A stretch of DNA of 8,270 nt from Flavobacteriaceae bacterium (lineage in GTDB: Bacteria > Bacteroidota > Bacteroidia > Flavobacteriales > Flavobacteriaceae): assembly GCA_949507465.1 (NCBI GenBank), contig CATEMS010000088.1:1-8270 (forward strand), written 5' to 3'. The first letter of the stretch is position 1, and the number at the start of each line of letters is the position of its first letter. A model generated the notes under the pieces. It was not told where the DNA came from, did no database searches, and worked only from the letters and a program-made list of their open reading frames with translations. This document shows, piece by piece, positions 6,669-8,270 of the stretch. Position numbers and translations under genes: made by a program.

Positions 6669-6711
6669 TTTTTAAAAATTCTAACAATCACCTTTGTAGT
6701 GAAAAAGTACC

Positions 6712-6719
6712 TAAATATA
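6712..6719 (-). promoter_or_regulatory. Candidate -7 box for the SDR/SprT operon
   Basis: On the minus strand TATATTTA (6719 to 6712) fits TAnnTTTG except for the last base and lies 43 bases before the ATG at 6668. It begins two bases after the terminator stem of the upstream gene. No TTTG -33 box is found at the normal distance, where the terminator hairpin itself lies. Confidence 0.28.
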
Positions 6720-6720
6720 C

Positions 6721-6761
6721 AAAATCCCTAAGCCATCTTTTTAAGATTTCTAAGGGATTTT
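6721..6761 (-). terminator. Intrinsic terminator of the pyruvate dehydrogenase E2 gene
   Basis: AAAATCCCT (6721-6729) pairs perfectly with AGGGATTTT (6753-6761). Going inward without any bulge come one A/A mismatch, two pairs (A6731-T6751, G6732-C6750), two mismatches, then ATCTT (6735-6739) pairing with AAGAT (6743-6747) around a TTT loop. Read on the minus strand, the stem ends in TTTT followed by a T-rich run, and it starts 24 bases after the E2 stop codon. Confidence 0.7.
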
Positions 6762-6784
6762 TAGGATTTTAAAGTTTCAGAAAA

Positions 6785-8270
6785 CTATACAAACATGGTA
6801 ACGGGGTTTTCTATGTAATTACGTAATGTCTGTAAGAATTTAGCTCCTGTTGCACCATCAACTGTTCTATGATCACAAGCTAGGGTTACTGTCATGGTAT
6901 TCCCTATAGCTAAGGCACCATTTTTTACAACTGGTTTTTGTATGATTGCCCCCACAGATAAAATAGCCGAATTTGGCGCATTTATAATTGAGGTAAATTC
7001 TTTAATACCAAACATCCCTAGGTTACTTACCGTAAAGGTACTTCCCTCCATTTCTTGAGGTGTGATTTTTTTGGTTCTTGCTTTACCAGCCAATTCTTTT
7101 ACATGCATCCCAATTTGAGAAAAGCTCATTTGGTCGGCAAATTTTAAAACTGGCACAAGCAGTCCATCGTCTACAGCAACGGCTACACCTACATGGATAT
7201 GCTTTGCTATACGCATCACGCCGTCTGTCCATTGGCTATTCACCTGTGGGTGTTTTCTAAGAGCCATTGCACATGCTTTAACAATCATGTCATTGTAACT
7301 GATTTTAACATCTGGGGCGCTATTTATAGCAGTTCTTGATGCCATGGCATTATCCATATCAAGCTCAATGGTCAAATAATAATGGGGTGCAGAGAATTTA
7401 GATTCACCCAAACGCTTTGCAATGGTTTTGCGCATTTGGCTGTTTTTAATTTCTTCAAAACTTTCAACTCCAACTGGAGTGTATTGTGCAGGAGCTGCAT
7501 GAGAGGGTTGGTAGTTTTCTATATCACTTTTAATGATACGTCCATTTTCACCAGAGCCCTTGACAAGCTGCAATGCAATACCCTTATCTGCAGCCATTTT
7601 TTTGGCAAGTGGTGAAGCAAATATTCTTTGTGATGAGGTATGACTGTTTGCAACCTCTGGCGCTACTTGAACTTGAGTGGCTTCAGGGGTTTGTTTTACT
7701 ACAACTGGTGTTGGCTTTGGAGCCGATGCTTGTACTGGCACAGCTTTTGTGGGCTCAGTGATGCCAGAAACATCTGTTCCTGCAGGTCCAACAATTGCCA
7801 ACAGGGCATCCACAAGAGCGGTTTCACCTTCTTGAATACCTATTTTTAAGAGTGTTCCTGTGTAGAAAGACTCAAATTCCATAGTTGCTTTGTCTGTTTC
7901 AATTTCGGCAAGAATATCACCTTCTTGGATAGAGTCTCCTTCTTTTTTAAGCCATGTTGCCACAGTCCCTTCTTCCATGGTATCGCTCAGCCTTGGCATG
8001 GTAATAACCTCAACACCCTCTGGAATTACAGAAACTTCAGTATCAGAGCCAGAAGGAACTTCTTGGGTTTCTTTAGAGACCTGCTTGGATGTTTCATCTG
8101 AACTATCTTGTGGGGTAGTTGGGTTAAGGTGCATGGAGATGTCTTCTCCTTTTTCACCAATGATTGCCAATAGGGCGTCCACGTTGGCTGTTTCACCCTC
8201 TGCTATACCAATGTGTAAGAGTGTTCCTTCATGAAAAGATTCAAACTCCATGGTGGCTTTATCTGTCTCA
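6785..8270 (-). CDS. pdhC: Pyruvate dehydrogenase complex E2, dihydrolipoyllysine acetyltransferase (5' end outside window)
   Basis: The E2 core of the pyruvate dehydrogenase complex, moving the acetyl group from lipoate to CoA. The frame stays open to the window edge, so the N-terminus is missing; 488 residues follow the first internal Met (base 8251), with ETDKAT before it. Domains in that numbering: end of a lipoyl domain (lipoyl-Lys codon 8258-8260), a linker, a second full lipoyl domain (about 79-162, lipoyl-Lys121 in ETDKATMEF), an Ala/Pro/Val linker (163-207), the E1/E3-binding domain (208-247, FASPLAKKMA...GSGENGRI), and the catalytic domain (about 262-488) with H461 and D465 in DHRTVDG. 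The ending MFV and two lipoyl domains point to pyruvate rather than 2-oxoglutarate or branched-chain E2, which usually have one. The E1 genes would be expected upstream, outside the window. Confidence 0.95.
   Translation of the reverse strand, partial: ETDKATMEFESFHEGTLLHIGIAEGETANVDALLAIIGEKGEDISMHLNPTTPQDSSDETSKQVSKETQEVPSGSDTEVSVIPEGVEVITMPRLSDTMEEGTVATWLKKEGDSIQEGDILAEIETDKATMEFESFYTGTLLKIGIQEGETALVDALLAIVGPAGTDVSGITEPTKAVPVQASAPKPTPVVVKQTPEATQVQVAPEVANSHTSSQRIFASPLAKKMAADKGIALQLVKGSGENGRIIKSDIENYQPSHAAPAQYTPVGVESFEEIKNSQMRKTIAKRLGESKFSAPHYYLTIELDMDNAMASRTAINSAPDVKISYNDMIVKACAMALRKHPQVNSQWTDGVMRIAKHIHVGVAVAVDDGLLVPVLKFADQMSFSQIGMHVKELAGKARTKKITPQEMEGSTFTVSNLGMFGIKEFTSIINAPNSAILSVGAIIQKPVVKNGALAIGNTMTVTLACDHRTVDGATGAKFLQTLRNYIENPVTMFV
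7766..8270 (-). repeat. Tandem duplicated lipoyl domains within the E2 gene
   Basis: The segments following each ETDKATMEFESF (from 8269 and from 7900 on the minus strand) are copies: 34 of 44 aligned residues are identical by eye. The DNA differs at many third positions, so this is an old duplication maintained by selection and not a recent one. Only part of the first copy lies in the window. Confidence 0.85.

Noticed and set aside
7890..8234. 114-codon open frame on the plus strand
   Set aside because: It lies antisense to the lipoyl-domain region of the E2 gene, whose protein is clearly real; the translation is Ser/Pro-rich with no recognisable domain.

Overview
The window looks like chromosomal DNA of a member of the Bacteroidota, most likely a (marine) flavobacterium. 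The DNA is AT-rich, start codons lack clear Shine-Dalgarno sequences, and possible -7 boxes of the TAnnTTTG type are present. Two proteins point the same way: a TAB5-like alkaline phosphatase with the His/Trp pair, and a FabH-like enzyme with a GCPGW active site. I saw no mobile elements, RNA genes or CRISPR arrays. The organism assignment is inference; no species can be named from the sequence alone.

Layout, left to right. (1) 1-68 (+): the last 21 codons plus stop of glycine dehydrogenase (gcvP, P-protein of the glycine cleavage system), cut by the window edge. A 144-base AT-rich gap follows. (2) 213-2640 (+): a tightly packed trio made of a ketoacyl-ACP synthase III homologue, a methyltransferase-fold protein with an atypical SAM loop, and a family 2 glycosyltransferase. 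The first two are 2 bases apart; the third starts at a TTG that overlaps the previous stop (TTGA). (3) 2699-3784 (+): an exported alkaline phosphatase. (4) 3855-5356 (+): an MlaE-type permease and MlaF-type ATPase with one shared base, the inner-membrane core of a lipid-transport ABC system but without an MCE (MlaD) gene beside it. (5) 5379-6668 (-): a short-chain dehydrogenase and a SprT-like metallopeptidase, 3 bases apart, convergent with the ABC pair. (6) 6785-8270 (-): the E2 subunit of pyruvate dehydrogenase, with its N-terminus outside the window, followed by a good intrinsic terminator at 6721-6761.

Most of the window is ordinary housekeeping. The part least explained by known pathways is the KAS III / methyltransferase / glycosyltransferase trio. 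Its packing suggests a common product, possibly a modified or glycosylated acyl compound. Its position upstream of a secreted phosphatase and a lipid transporter is suggestive of cell-envelope work, but no function can be proved from the sequence.
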